From NCBI RefSeq assembly GCF_034669705.1, contig NZ_JAXMOR010000021.1:1-64000 (forward strand): 64,000 nucleotides of DNA. The letters are read 5' to 3'. This DNA is from Marinovum sp034669705. GTDB lineage: Bacteria; Pseudomonadota; Alphaproteobacteria; Rhodobacterales; Rhodobacteraceae. The translations under genes were made by a program, and so were the position numbers. Of this stretch, positions 32,683 to 41,649 are shown in pieces (the stretch's first letter is position 1; each line of letters opens with the position of its first letter). The notes beneath the pieces were generated by a model. It was given only the letters and a program-made list of their open reading frames with translations, was not told the origin of the DNA and made no database searches.

Positions 32683-33204
32683 TCAGTCGATCACGGCACA
32701 GGCGATCCGCTCGCCCGCATCGCCCGAGGGCTGGCTCTGATAATCGTCCGGACCAGAGTGCAGCATCAAGGCGCGGCCAGAAACATTGTCGGCCTCGCCG
32801 CCAAGAAAGGCGTAGGTGTTGAGAACCTCGGCCTTCAGGGTGCCGTCGGCGGCCACGTACTGGTTGGGCATGTCGCCGGAATGCGGGCCTTCCTCGACCA
32901 GCAGGCCGTGGTTGGTCGCCGATACCGAGAAGTGCCCGCCGGCGGATTTGAAGCCGTCGGCCGGATCACATTCGCCGGTTTCATGGATGTGGAAGCCGTG
33001 CCAGGTCTCTGGCGGCAGGTCGCGCAGGTCGCGCAGGTCGAGCCGGATCAGCAGGCCATAGGGCGTGCCGGTCAGGGTCGCGCTGCCGATCTCGGCGCCC
33101 TCGGCCGAGGTAAAGGAGACCTCCTGCTGCGCGGCCTCGGACTGTGCTGCCACCGGCAAGGCCTGGCTGGCGCAGATTACGCCAGCCAGGAGGAGCCCAC
33201 CCAT
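32683..33204 (-). CDS. sodC: Cu/Zn superoxide dismutase
   Basis: A 173-residue periplasmic enzyme that dismutates superoxide. A signal peptide (about 1-20, ending LPVAAQ) precedes the mature domain. Copper ligands are seen in GFHIHETGEC, zinc-loop residues in SAGGHFS and HSGDMPN, and the C-terminal active site in SGDAGERIACAVI; the two disulfide cysteines are present. I chose ATG 33204 because the signal peptide begins there; the open frame extends further upstream without secretion features. The BON gene is 112 bases upstream on the same strand, so both may share the EcfG-like promoter at 33993. Confidence 0.93.
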   Translation of the reverse strand: MGGLLLAGVICASQALPVAAQSEAAQQEVSFTSAEGAEIGSATLTGTPYGLLIRLDLRDLRDLPPETWHGFHIHETGECDPADGFKSAGGHFSVSATNHGLLVEEGPHSGDMPNQYVAADGTLKAEVLNTYAFLGGEADNVSGRALMLHSGPDDYQSQPSGDAGERIACAVID

Positions 33205-33316
33205 GAAGGGCAATAAACGGGCGGGCTCGTCTGCCGCCGCCAAGGGACAAGGAGCGGGCGGGCAGATTTTGGACGGGCGCGACGCCGTGTTGGCGCCGGC
33301 CCGGCTGCGGGGCAGG

Positions 33317-33919
33317 TCAAAGGGCATTGGACTGAACTCTCAGATTGTTCTGGACATGGGTGACGCCGGAGACGCTGTCGCAGCAATCCTCGGCCCAGCG
33401 TTTCGCCTGACGGCTGTCGACGGTGCCGTTCAGGGTGACCTCGCGGTCGGCCACCGAGACCTCGATCTCGGAGGCATCGACGCGGGGATGATCGGTCAGC
33501 CGGTCGTGCACGTCCTCCTCGATGCGGGCATCCGAGCGGACATAGCCCTTGGGGCCGCGGCCGCGGTGATCGGCCTCGCGCCGCGCCTCGGCGGCATCAT
33601 CGCCGAACCAAGAGGCGATCTCGTCGCCGGCCTTGTCCATGAAGCCGCGCTGGTGACGGTCGTCCGGGTGGCCACGATAGCGGCGGTCGGCGGCCTCTGG
33701 CGCGGCATGCGGGTCGTAGCCGGTGTTGCGGCGCATCGGCGGCATGAAAGGCGCGGCATACATCTGCGGCGCCATCGCGCCCATGCCGTAGCCCGGTGCC
33801 ACCCACCAGCCCTCTTCGCCCCGGGCGTAGGGGTCACGGTCGTCGCGGCGGGAATGGGTGCGGCGGTACATCTCTTCGCGCGCTTCCTGCTCGGTCATGT
33901 CTGGATCGTGCTTTGCCAT
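33317..33919 (-). CDS. BON-domain protein with SWFGD motif
   Basis: A 200-residue protein. The N-terminus is charged, the middle is Met/Pro/Tyr-rich, and the SWFGDDAAEARRE motif (about 103-115) is often seen in stress-associated alphaproteobacterial proteins. A C-terminal BON domain (about 135-197) includes ASEIEVSVADREVTLNGTVD. BON domains bind membranes or other envelope components. No signal peptide is evident. An EcfG-like promoter lies about 75 bases upstream, and sodC follows downstream. Confidence 0.87.
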   Translation of the reverse strand: MAKHDPDMTEQEAREEMYRRTHSRRDDRDPYARGEEGWWVAPGYGMGAMAPQMYAAPFMPPMRRNTGYDPHAAPEAADRRYRGHPDDRHQRGFMDKAGDEIASWFGDDAAEARREADHRGRGPKGYVRSDARIEEDVHDRLTDHPRVDASEIEVSVADREVTLNGTVDSRQAKRWAEDCCDSVSGVTHVQNNLRVQSNAL

Positions 33920-33992
33920 AACTTCGCTCCTTTCGGCGTTCTCTGCCTTGCGCCTGCAGACCGATGGTCGCGGGCAGGGCAGTCACCGGGGA

Positions 33993-34018
33993 AACAGGCG
34001 GCAGCAGGCCTTTGTTCC
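33993..34018 (-). promoter_or_regulatory. EcfG-like promoter of BON-sodC
   Basis: On the minus strand GGAAC (34018-34014), 17-base spacer, TGTT (33996-33993). Confidence 0.55.
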
Positions 34019-34047
34019 TGAGCGCGGCAAGTTTGTGAGATTTCCCC

Positions 34048-34389
34048 TCAGAATTCCCCCATCGCCGCGAAGAGGATCAACCCGGCCATCAGCACCAGAC
34101 CGATCAGCATCACCGGCCGCCAGACCGCGCGACGGGTCTGCCTCTGGCTGAGCGGCGGGCGTTTCTTCGGCGCGGCCCGGCCCAGCTCGGCCGCCTCGGC
34201 GTGGCGCACCTGCTCTCGGCTGGGCGGGTGGCCCGCGGCTTCGTCATCGGTGCCCAGCGGTGCGGCGGAGGGGTCGGGAAAGGCCACCTTGTCGCCGGCG
34301 CCGCCGTGATCGATCTGGTGGCGCAGCCGGGCGGCGCCTGCGGCATCGGCGGTGTCGTCGCGGGGGTCGTCGGTCTTGCGGGATGCCAT
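34048..34389 (-). CDS. Small tail-anchored membrane protein
   Basis: A 113-residue protein of unknown family. The first 85 residues are polar and charged, with Asp/Arg/Ala-rich stretches, followed by a basic patch (QRQTRRAVWR) and one C-terminal hydrophobic segment (about 91-110, PVMLIGLVLMAGLILFAAMG). The arrangement resembles the tail-anchored protein at 9614. I chose ATG 34389, with AGAGG upstream, because the consensus EcfG promoter ends about 42 bases before it. Confidence 0.7.
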   Translation of the reverse strand: MASRKTDDPRDDTADAAGAARLRHQIDHGGAGDKVAFPDPSAAPLGTDDEAAGHPPSREQVRHAEAAELGRAAPKKRPPLSQRQTRRAVWRPVMLIGLVLMAGLILFAAMGEF

Positions 34390-34430
34390 GCGGAGCCTCT
34401 GCCGTTCTGTCGGTTGCTGGATCAGGTGAA

Positions 34431-34455
34431 AACGTGCCAACCCCGCGAATGTTCC
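34431..34455 (-). promoter_or_regulatory. EcfG-type promoter of the tail-anchored protein
   Basis: On the minus strand GGAAC (34455-34451), 16-base spacer, CGTT (34434-34431). Confidence 0.78.
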
Positions 34456-34467
34456 GGCAGGCGGGGC

Positions 34468-34493
34468 GGAACCAGCGCAGCGCCTGAGGGGTT
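34468..34493 (+). promoter_or_regulatory. EcfG-like promoter of AI-2E copy 2
   Basis: GGAAC (34468-34472), 17-base spacer, GGTT (34490-34493), 89 bases before the permease ATG. Confidence 0.45.
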
Positions 34494-34581
34494 CTCAGTC
34501 CATCATGCCATGGACCGCCAGCCCCCTCCCGCCCCGCCCGCGCGCCACAGCGACTGACCGCCGCCTCTTGGGGCCGGTGTC

Positions 34582-35655
34582 ATGGCCGTGACCCGTCCCC
34601 GCCTGAACCGGCCGATGCAGGCCTTCGTCGTGGGCCTCGGGCTGCTCGCCATGGCGGTCTTTCTCGCCGTGCTCTGGCACCTGCGATGGGTGGCGCTGCT
34701 GGCCTTCGGCGCGGTGCTCTCGGCGATCCTGCTCAATGCCGCCGCCTGGTGCCTGCGCCGGGTGCTGCCGATGGGGCAGATCCCGGCCGTGGTGCTGAGC
34801 ATCCTGCTTCTGGTGCTGCTCGGGCTCGGCGCCTTTACCCTGCTGGGGGCGCAGATCATCACCGGGCTGCTCGAGATCCGCACCCAGCTGCCAGAGGTGA
34901 TCAGCACCATCGAGGGCTATGTCGACGTCGGCGACGTCGAGAGCTGGATCGGCGAGCGGATGGACGAGCCGGTCGAGATGGGCTCGGTCTACAGCGGCGT
35001 GACCAGCGTGACCTCGGTTCTGATCGCGGTCGGCACCGGCATCACCCTGATCCTCGTCGGCGGCGTCTATCTGGCGCTCGACCCCGAGGGCTATCGCGAC
35101 GGCATGCTGTCGCTCCTTCCCGCCCGTCTGCGCGCCGAGAGCCGCCGCACCATGACCGCGCTGGTGCGCGCGCTCAGAGCCTGGCTGGTGGGGCAGCTGG
35201 TGGCGATGTTCGCGGTCTTCGTGATGACCACCGCCGGGCTCTGGATGCTGGGGGTCTCGACGCCGATTGCGCTGGGTGCGATCGCCGGGCTGCTGGAATT
35301 CGTGCCCTACGTCGGCCCGCTGGCCAGCGCGCTGCCGGCGGTGGCGGTTGGCCTGATGGAAGGACCGAGCACCGCGCTCTGGGTGATGCTGCTCTATTTC
35401 GCGGTGCAGCAGATCGAGGGCGCGCTGCTGATCCCGTTGATCCAGCGCGAGGCGGCCGACCTGCCGCCGGCGATCACCGTGTTCTCGATCGTCGCGATGG
35501 GGGTGCTGTTCGGGCCGCTCGGCGTGGTGCTGGCGGCGCCGCTGACCGTGGTGGTCGTGGTGCTGGCGCGCGAGGTCTGGTGCCCCTGGATGGCCGATCA
35601 GACGGCAGAGGCAGCGCCAGAGAACGCACCGGAGGAGGCAGGCTCAGCCCTCTGA
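34582..35655 (+). CDS. AI-2E family (PerM-like) permease, copy 2
   Basis: A 357-residue polytopic membrane protein of the AI-2E/PerM family: an N-terminal hydrophobic block, a soluble region (about 95-145) and a C-terminal TM block with the family loops EFVPYVGPLASALPA and EGALLIPLIQREAADLPP. The substrate is unknown. It starts with ATG within a low-complexity basic leader. It is divergent from the tail-anchored protein and convergent with ligD (12-base overlap). Possible EcfG control makes a stress-related export role conceivable. Confidence 0.88.
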   Translation: MAVTRPRLNRPMQAFVVGLGLLAMAVFLAVLWHLRWVALLAFGAVLSAILLNAAAWCLRRVLPMGQIPAVVLSILLLVLLGLGAFTLLGAQIITGLLEIRTQLPEVISTIEGYVDVGDVESWIGERMDEPVEMGSVYSGVTSVTSVLIAVGTGITLILVGGVYLALDPEGYRDGMLSLLPARLRAESRRTMTALVRALRAWLVGQLVAMFAVFVMTTAGLWMLGVSTPIALGAIAGLLEFVPYVGPLASALPAVAVGLMEGPSTALWVMLLYFAVQQIEGALLIPLIQREAADLPPAITVFSIVAMGVLFGPLGVVLAAPLTVVVVVLAREVWCPWMADQTAEAAPENAPEEAGSAL

Positions 35656-38088
35656 CGACCAGCGGTGCAGCGCGTCGATCACGCCTTCGTTGAGCGATTG
35701 CAGATCCTCCTGCAAGGCCACCGCCGGGCAGGGTTGATCGAGCCGCGCGGCGATGTCGCCCAGGCTGAAGGCATTGGCCCCCGCCAGCCCCGACAGCTCG
35801 TCCCAGGTCACAGGCACCGCCACTGGCGCGCCCTTGCGCGCGCGCAGCGAATAGGGCGCCACGGCGGTCGATCCGCGCTCGTTGCGCAGCCAGTCGATGA
35901 AGATCCGGCCCTTGCGCTTGGATTTCGACATGGTGGCGGTGTAGCGCTCCGGCGCTTTCTCGGCCATGACATGGGCAAAGGTCTTGGAGAACAGCTTGAC
36001 CGTCTCCCAGCCCTGAATGCGCCGCAAAGGCAGCCAGACATGCACCCCCTTGCCACCGGTGACCATCGCGCCAGAGGCCAGCCCCAGATCCTGCAGCCGG
36101 TCGCGCAGCTCGCAGGCGGCGTCGCGCACGCTTTCCCACCCCAGCCCCTCATCGGGGTCGAGATCAAACACCAGCCGGTCAGGCCGGTCGAGCCGGTCGG
36201 TGCGCGCGCCCCAGATGTGGAACTCCACCGTGCCCATCTGCGCCGCCGCCACCAGGCTCTCGGGGCGGGTGGCGTAGAGGTATTCAGCGGTCTTGCCGTC
36301 GCTTTCCTCGATCTCGACGCGTGAAACCGCATCTGGCAGGGTGCCGGCGTGTTTCTGGAAAAAACAACTGTCCTCCAGCCCGCCGGGACAGCGATAGAGC
36401 GACAGCGGCCGGTGTGACATCAGCGCCATCATCCGCTTGCCGACGCGGGCGTAATGCTGCGCGATGTCGAGCTTGGTGCAGCCGGCCTCGGGAAAGACCC
36501 GCCGGTCGGCGCTGGTGATCTTGGTGCCCAGAACGGTGGTCTCCACGTCGCTCTCCTTGCCGGTTTCGAGATGCACGTCGCCCGCCGTCTTGTCCTCACG
36601 CAGGCCCAGATAGCTGCCGTGGCGGACATAGCCGTCATCGGTGAACTCGGTGAACTCGACCTCCGCCACCAGTGCCGGGGTGACCCACTTTGCGCCGCGG
36701 GCGGCGTCTCTGGGCACCTCGGCAAAGGGAGAGGTCTTGCGCGGTTTCATCGCCTTTTGCAGCCGGGCAAAGCCCGCCTCGTCAAAGCCGGTGCCGACGC
36801 GGCCGCGATAGCGCAGCTTGCCATCCTCGTTCGAGCCGATCAGCAGCGAGGCGAAGGGCCGGCCGGGCTTGTCGGACGGGCTGAAGCCGCCGATCACGAA
36901 CTCCTGCCGGCGCGAGCATTTGATCTTGCGCCAGGCCTTGGTGCGGCTGCCGCGATAGGGCGCGTCGCGGCGTTTCGAGATGATCCCCTCGGCACCGCCC
37001 TCGCAAGCCTGGGCATGGACCTCCGGCCCGTGGCCGATGACATGGTCGCTCATCCGCAGCGCGCCGTCCTTGGGCAGGCCGGCCAGCAGCAGCGCCAACT
37101 CGTCGCGGCGCTCTTCCTGCGGCAGTTTCGCCATGTCCTTGCCGTCGAGTGACAGCAGGTCGAAGGCGACAAAGACCAGCGGTCCGCCCTCCGACAAGGC
37201 CCGCTGCAGCGAGGAAAACGCCGAGCCCTCGATCCGCGCTGCCATCACCTCGCCATCGATCAGTGCGGCGTCGCAGGGCAGGGTGGCGAAAGCCTCCGCC
37301 AGCGGCCCGTAGCGGTCGGTCCAGTCCTTGCCATTGCGGGTGTAGAACCGCGTGCCGCCCTTGCCCAGCGCCGCCAGGGTGCGGTAGCCGTCGAACTTGA
37401 TCTCATGGGACCAGTCGTCGCCCTCGGGCGCCTGCTTGTAGAGCGTGGCGAGCTGCACGTCGCGGAACTTCGGCGGCTTCTTCTTGCGCGGCCGGTCGGC
37501 GGGCTTCTCCAGCCCCTCGGCAATCTCCTCCATGCTGCGCCCGGTGGTGATCGAGGTCATGAAATCGCGGGTCAGCGCCTCGGCGTCCTCGCCGGCCAGA
37601 TCGTCGCGCTCCTTGATCAGGAGCCAGTTCTCGCGCTTGCCCTTGGTCCGCATCCGCACCAGCGCCCAGCCGCCCTGCATCCGCTGGCCGTGCAGCCGCA
37701 CCTTCAGCTTGCCGGCTTTCAGCCCCTTGGCGATGTCCTCCACCGGCTCCCATGTACCGGTGTCCCAGAGCATCACCGTACCGCCGCCGTATTCGCCCTT
37801 GGGAATTGTGCCTTCGAAGCTGGCATACTCCAGCGGGTGGTCCTCGGTGCGCACCGCGAGGCGTTTCTCGCCCGGATCGGGACTCGGGCCCTTGGTGACC
37901 GCCCAGCTGAGCAGCACCCCTTCCCATTCCAGCCGGAAATCGTAGTGCAGACGTGTGGCATCGTGTTTCTGCACCACGAAGCCCAGCTTGCCGTCGGCGC
38001 GGGTCGGCGCGCCGCCCTGCGGCTCCTTGGTGCGGGTGAAATCGCGCTTGCTGACGTAATCGGAGAGCTTGTCGGGGGCCTCGGCCAT
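35644..38088 (-). CDS. ligD: ATP-dependent DNA ligase D (NHEJ)
   Basis: An 814-residue multifunctional non-homologous end-joining enzyme. It has an N-terminal 3'-phosphoesterase domain (about 15-180, LGFVVQKHDATRLHYDFRLE), a central ATP-dependent ligase with nucleotidyl-Lys231 in KFDGYR, and a C-terminal primase/polymerase domain (about 530-810) with LVFDLDPDEGLGWE carrying catalytic Asp residues. The domain order phosphoesterase-ligase-polymerase is typical of alphaproteobacteria. It starts directly at the end of ku, forming a ku-ligD operon. Confidence 0.97.
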   Translation of the reverse strand: MAEAPDKLSDYVSKRDFTRTKEPQGGAPTRADGKLGFVVQKHDATRLHYDFRLEWEGVLLSWAVTKGPSPDPGEKRLAVRTEDHPLEYASFEGTIPKGEYGGGTVMLWDTGTWEPVEDIAKGLKAGKLKVRLHGQRMQGGWALVRMRTKGKRENWLLIKERDDLAGEDAEALTRDFMTSITTGRSMEEIAEGLEKPADRPRKKKPPKFRDVQLATLYKQAPEGDDWSHEIKFDGYRTLAALGKGGTRFYTRNGKDWTDRYGPLAEAFATLPCDAALIDGEVMAARIEGSAFSSLQRALSEGGPLVFVAFDLLSLDGKDMAKLPQEERRDELALLLAGLPKDGALRMSDHVIGHGPEVHAQACEGGAEGIISKRRDAPYRGSRTKAWRKIKCSRRQEFVIGGFSPSDKPGRPFASLLIGSNEDGKLRYRGRVGTGFDEAGFARLQKAMKPRKTSPFAEVPRDAARGAKWVTPALVAEVEFTEFTDDGYVRHGSYLGLREDKTAGDVHLETGKESDVETTVLGTKITSADRRVFPEAGCTKLDIAQHYARVGKRMMALMSHRPLSLYRCPGGLEDSCFFQKHAGTLPDAVSRVEIEESDGKTAEYLYATRPESLVAAAQMGTVEFHIWGARTDRLDRPDRLVFDLDPDEGLGWESVRDAACELRDRLQDLGLASGAMVTGGKGVHVWLPLRRIQGWETVKLFSKTFAHVMAEKAPERYTATMSKSKRKGRIFIDWLRNERGSTAVAPYSLRARKGAPVAVPVTWDELSGLAGANAFSLGDIAARLDQPCPAVALQEDLQSLNEGVIDALHRWSSEG

Positions 38089-38913
38089 CTAGGACGCCTT
38101 CTTCTTGCGGCCGCGTCCTTTCTTCTCGGCGGTCTTCAGGCTCTCCTTCAGCGCCGCCATCAGGTCGACCACGTTCTCGCCCCGGGCTTCGCCCTCGTCG
38201 CCGGTGCTGACGCGCGGGGTCTTCTTGTTCTTCTGCTTGGCCTCGAGCAGGTCGCGCAGGGCCGCGGCATAGCTGTCGGTGTAGCTCGAGGCATCGAAGG
38301 GCGCGGTCTTGCGGTCGATCAGCGAGGTGGCGACCTCCAGCAGGTCCTTGTCGGCCTTGGCATCCTCGATCTGCGAAAACATCGGCTCGGCATCGCGCAG
38401 CTCGTCGGCGTAATGCAGGGTTTCCAGCAGGATACCATCGCCGCAGGGGCGCACGGCGGCAAGGTACTCCTTGCCGCGCATGGTGAGCTGGCCGATCCCG
38501 GCCTTGCCGGACTGGCGCAAGGCGTCGCGCACCACACGGTAGGCGTCCTGCGCCAGCTCGTCCGAGGGGACGAGGTAATAGGGCTTGTCGAAATGGATGG
38601 GTGGAATTTCCGACATGTCGACGAATTGCACCAGCTCCAGCGTCTTCTTGGTCTCCAGTTTGATCGCGTCGAGCTCGTCGGGATCGAGCAGGATGTACTC
38701 GTCGTCGCCGACCTCGTAGCCCTTGACGATCTCGTCGCTGTCGACCGGGCCGATGCCGGGCACCGATTTCTCATAGCGAATGCGCTTGCCAGAGGGCTGG
38801 TGGATCTGGCGAAACGAGATCTTCGCCGCCGTGCGGGTGGCGGAATAGAGCTCGACCGGGATCGACACCAGCGACAGGCGAAGCTGGCCCTTCCAGAGGG
38901 CGCGGGGGGCCAT
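38089..38913 (-). CDS. ku: Ku DNA end-binding protein
   Basis: A 274-residue bacterial Ku that binds double-strand ends as a homodimer and recruits LigD. The family start WKGQLRLSLVSIPVELYSAT, the segment SGKRIRYEKSVPG and the core ending in VDLMAALKESL are visible, and the tail is Lys/Arg-rich (KKGRGRKKKAS), as expected for DNA binding. Its stop abuts the ligD start. An EcfG-like promoter lies 75-99 bases upstream in the gap to the topoisomerase gene. Confidence 0.97.
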   Translation of the reverse strand: MAPRALWKGQLRLSLVSIPVELYSATRTAAKISFRQIHQPSGKRIRYEKSVPGIGPVDSDEIVKGYEVGDDEYILLDPDELDAIKLETKKTLELVQFVDMSEIPPIHFDKPYYLVPSDELAQDAYRVVRDALRQSGKAGIGQLTMRGKEYLAAVRPCGDGILLETLHYADELRDAEPMFSQIEDAKADKDLLEVATSLIDRKTAPFDASSYTDSYAAALRDLLEAKQKNKKTPRVSTGDEGEARGENVVDLMAALKESLKTAEKKGRGRKKKAS

Positions 38914-38987
38914 GCTCAGACCCTCCCTTCTGGGGTGGTTCGGGGCAGCTGCGCATCAGTCATCGGCCGGGGCTCCTTTCGTGTCCC

Positions 38988-39012
38988 AACCTCCGGCGCG
39001 CAGGATTGTTCC
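38988..39012 (-). promoter_or_regulatory. EcfG-like promoter of ku-ligD
   Basis: On the minus strand GGAAC (39012-39008), 16-base spacer, GGTT (38991-38988). Confidence 0.5.
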
Positions 39013-39019
39013 GGCGGGC

Positions 39020-40042
39020 TCAGCCCTCGAGAAAACCGATCAGCTCGGCCTCGCCGGCCCGCAGCCCGGCGATCTCGTCGATCTTGAGGCGGGCCAGCCG
39101 GGCCGCGCGCGCCTCGGGCTCCAGCCGCGCGAGGTCGAGCACCTCGGGGTGGATGTAGCTCGAGCGGGCGATGGCGGGGGTGTTGCCCAGCGCCTCGGCA
39201 GCACAGTCGGCCATCGCACCCAGGGTCAGAGGCCCGGGGCGCAGGGCGAGGGCAAAGCTGGCGCGGGTGCCGTTCCAGGTGCGAAAGGTCTTGGCCGTGA
39301 CCCCCTCGCCGCAGATCTCGGCGATCGCGGCGTTGACGTGGTCCGATCGAACATTGCGCGGCGTGCCGTCGGCATCGGTCCAGGTGGCCAGCTCGGCGCC
39401 GGGCAGGTCGTGGATGCGCGACAGTGCCTTTTGCAGCGCCTTGCCACGCAGGGTCTGGGTCACCCGCGTGCCGCCCTTGGCGGGAAAGGAAATCTCGATG
39501 TGGTCGTCTTCGAGGCTCACGTGGCGCGGCTGCAACGTTGTGGCGCCATAGGTGTGGTTCTCGCGGGCATAGGCGGGGTTGCCGACCCGGATCGAGGCGC
39601 GGTCGATCAGGGCCAGCACCGCCGCCACCGCCAGCTCCTGACTGCCGGCTTCGGCCTTCAGCCAGCGCGCGATGCAGCCGCGCAGACGCGGCAGGGAACG
39701 GCCAAAGGCAGCGAGCTGCTCGAACTTGCTGGCCGCGCGATGCGCCGCCCAGTCCGCGTGATAGCGGTATTGCTTGCGGCCCCTTGCATCGCGGCCGGTG
39801 GCCAGCAGGTGACCGTTGAGATGCGGGGTGATCCAGACGTCCTCATAGGCCGGCGGCACCGCGATGCCGATAATCCGCGCGCGTTCGAGCTTGTCGCGAA
39901 TCAGCTTGCCGGTGGGGGCATAATAGGCAAAGCCGCGGCCGGCGCGGCGACGGGTGATGCCGGGCTTGGCATCGGGGTAATAGATCAGCCCCGGCACTTT
40001 CGGCGCCGCTGGCGGATCCTTGATGCCGCTGCCGTCAGCCAC
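39020..40042 (-). CDS. DNA topoisomerase IB (poxvirus type)
   Basis: A 340-residue type IB topoisomerase that relaxes supercoils by a 3'-phosphotyrosyl intermediate. Features are GFAYYAPTGKLI near the start, ERARIIGIAVPPAYEDVWI, catalytic residues in KTFRTWNGT, and nucleophile Tyr296 in SSYIHPEV. The size matches the small bacterial/poxvirus class. It lies upstream of ku-ligD on the same strand, and the three form a DNA-repair-oriented cluster, although ku has its own putative promoter. Confidence 0.94.
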   Translation of the reverse strand: MADGSGIKDPPAAPKVPGLIYYPDAKPGITRRRAGRGFAYYAPTGKLIRDKLERARIIGIAVPPAYEDVWITPHLNGHLLATGRDARGRKQYRYHADWAAHRAASKFEQLAAFGRSLPRLRGCIARWLKAEAGSQELAVAAVLALIDRASIRVGNPAYARENHTYGATTLQPRHVSLEDDHIEISFPAKGGTRVTQTLRGKALQKALSRIHDLPGAELATWTDADGTPRNVRSDHVNAAIAEICGEGVTAKTFRTWNGTRASFALALRPGPLTLGAMADCAAEALGNTPAIARSSYIHPEVLDLARLEPEARAARLARLKIDEIAGLRAGEAELIGFLEG

Positions 40043-40171
40043 GGGGCTCTGTCTGTGCGAACATGGTCACCGCGCCTCCCTGCGCCGGCCGAAGTCGGTC
40101 CAACAGGTAATGCCCGGGAGGCGCGGCTTGTTCCTGAAAATCGGCCCGGTGCCTGGCCGGTCGCATTCCGG

Positions 40172-41647
40172 TCAGAACATGTCGTCCGGCAAAATCGGCA
40201 GCAGGCGGGAAAACCGGCGCACCTTCTGCAGCGGATAGGGCAGCACGAACCCCCGGCGGTCGTCGGGGGGCAGGGCGGCGTTTTCCTCGGCCCTCTGCCG
40301 CCAGATCGCGGCGCGCGAGATATCCCCGTCGCTCTCGCCCAGCCAGACCTGCGCGAGGCTTTGCCGCAGCTCTTCGATGGCGGCGGACGTATCGAAGCGC
40401 ACCGAGGCTTCAGTGTCCCAGCGCAGCGAGCGGCCGTTGAGATTGGCCGATCCGACAATGCCGATGCGATCGTCGACCAGCATCACCTTGGAATGCACAT
40501 AGACCGGCCCGGCGCCATGGACCGCCGGGCTGCCCTTGGGGGCGGGCCGGGGCTGGGCCGGGGCGATGATGGCGCAGCGGGCGCCAAAGGCGTCCTGCAG
40601 GCGCATGATGGCCCGAGCCTGCAACGCATGGGCATGACGCGCGTCCCAGCCGGTGTCGCCGTCAAACAGCACCCGCTCGGCAAAGGGCGGCAGGATCAGG
40701 ATCAGATCGAGCCCCGGCCGCTCGGCGGCGGCGACCAGCGCATCGATCACCGGCCGGTGGCGCAGGAACTGGGTCTCGATATAGAGGCTGTCGCGGGCCG
40801 CCTCGACGGCGTTCAGGATGCCGGCCTCGATCTCGCGCACCTCTGGCCGGGGGCCGAGGCGGCTGATCCCGGGGCAGGGGGTCGAGAGGGTGCGCAGCAG
40901 CCTGTGACCGCCATCGTCCTCGGCGCTGTCGGCAGGCTCTGCCAGCTTGGTGGGGGTGACGCCGTCGGGGGCCTGCCCGCAGGGCAGCGAGCGGTTCCAG
41001 CAATCGATGAAATGGCGCTGCAGCGTGGTGCAAAAGCCGCCGTCGATGCGCATCGAGACGTCGTGCCAGGTGTCTTCGGGCGGCCGCTCGTGGTTCGGCG
41101 TGTCATAGCGTCGCTCGTTGATGTCGAGCCCGCCGATCATCCCGCGGACGCCATCGGCGATGGCGAATTTCTGGTGGATGGTCACCGGCCGCAGATGCGC
41201 CGCCCCCTTGAGCGCAGCCTTTTCCACCGGCGTCAGGTGGGCGCGGTCCTCCTTGCGCAGCTCGGCCACGCGCTTGCGCAGGGTCCCGCGCATGATCAGC
41301 CGCCAGAGCCAGCCGGCGGCCTGGCCATGGGGCGCGCAGAGCACCTGAACATCGCCCTCGGCCACCGCGTGGATGCGATTGGCCGAAGCCCAGGCCAGAC
41401 GGTGCAGGTCCGGGGTGAAGAAGGGATCGAAATCCGCCAGCAGCAGCCGCAGCTTGACCCCGCGCGCCACCGTCTCGGCCAGCAGGTCGGCCCAGGTCTC
41501 GAGCCCGCGCGACCGCGGACCCTCGCCATGCAACCGGGTTTCGGGGTCGAAGATGCGGAAGGACATGTAGAGCGTGTCCTGCGCTTCCTCCGCCAGCTGT
41601 TCAAGCGCCGGAAATCCTTGGGACGCGGTGATCAGCGGGCGTAGCAT
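40172..41647 (-). CDS. Phospholipase D superfamily protein
   Basis: A 491-residue protein with two HKD motifs: HQKFAIADG followed by GGLDIN (about 155-170), and HSKVMLVDD followed by GSANLNG (about 380-400). This two-motif layout is shared by cardiolipin synthases and PLD-type phosphodiesterases. There are no N-terminal TM segments, so it is not a typical membrane-anchored Cls. It probably acts on phospholipids. It is immediately downstream of murJ (two bases apart) and likely co-transcribed with it. Confidence 0.88.
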   Translation of the reverse strand: MLRPLITASQGFPALEQLAEEAQDTLYMSFRIFDPETRLHGEGPRSRGLETWADLLAETVARGVKLRLLLADFDPFFTPDLHRLAWASANRIHAVAEGDVQVLCAPHGQAAGWLWRLIMRGTLRKRVAELRKEDRAHLTPVEKAALKGAAHLRPVTIHQKFAIADGVRGMIGGLDINERRYDTPNHERPPEDTWHDVSMRIDGGFCTTLQRHFIDCWNRSLPCGQAPDGVTPTKLAEPADSAEDDGGHRLLRTLSTPCPGISRLGPRPEVREIEAGILNAVEAARDSLYIETQFLRHRPVIDALVAAAERPGLDLILILPPFAERVLFDGDTGWDARHAHALQARAIMRLQDAFGARCAIIAPAQPRPAPKGSPAVHGAGPVYVHSKVMLVDDRIGIVGSANLNGRSLRWDTEASVRFDTSAAIEELRQSLAQVWLGESDGDISRAAIWRQRAEENAALPPDDRRGFVLPYPLQKVRRFSRLLPILPDDMF

Positions 41648-41649
41648 GG

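Noticed and set aside
40130..40134. EcfG -35 (minus strand GGAAC) upstream of topoisomerase IB
   Set aside because: No xGTT element at a 16- or 17-base distance, so it was not counted.
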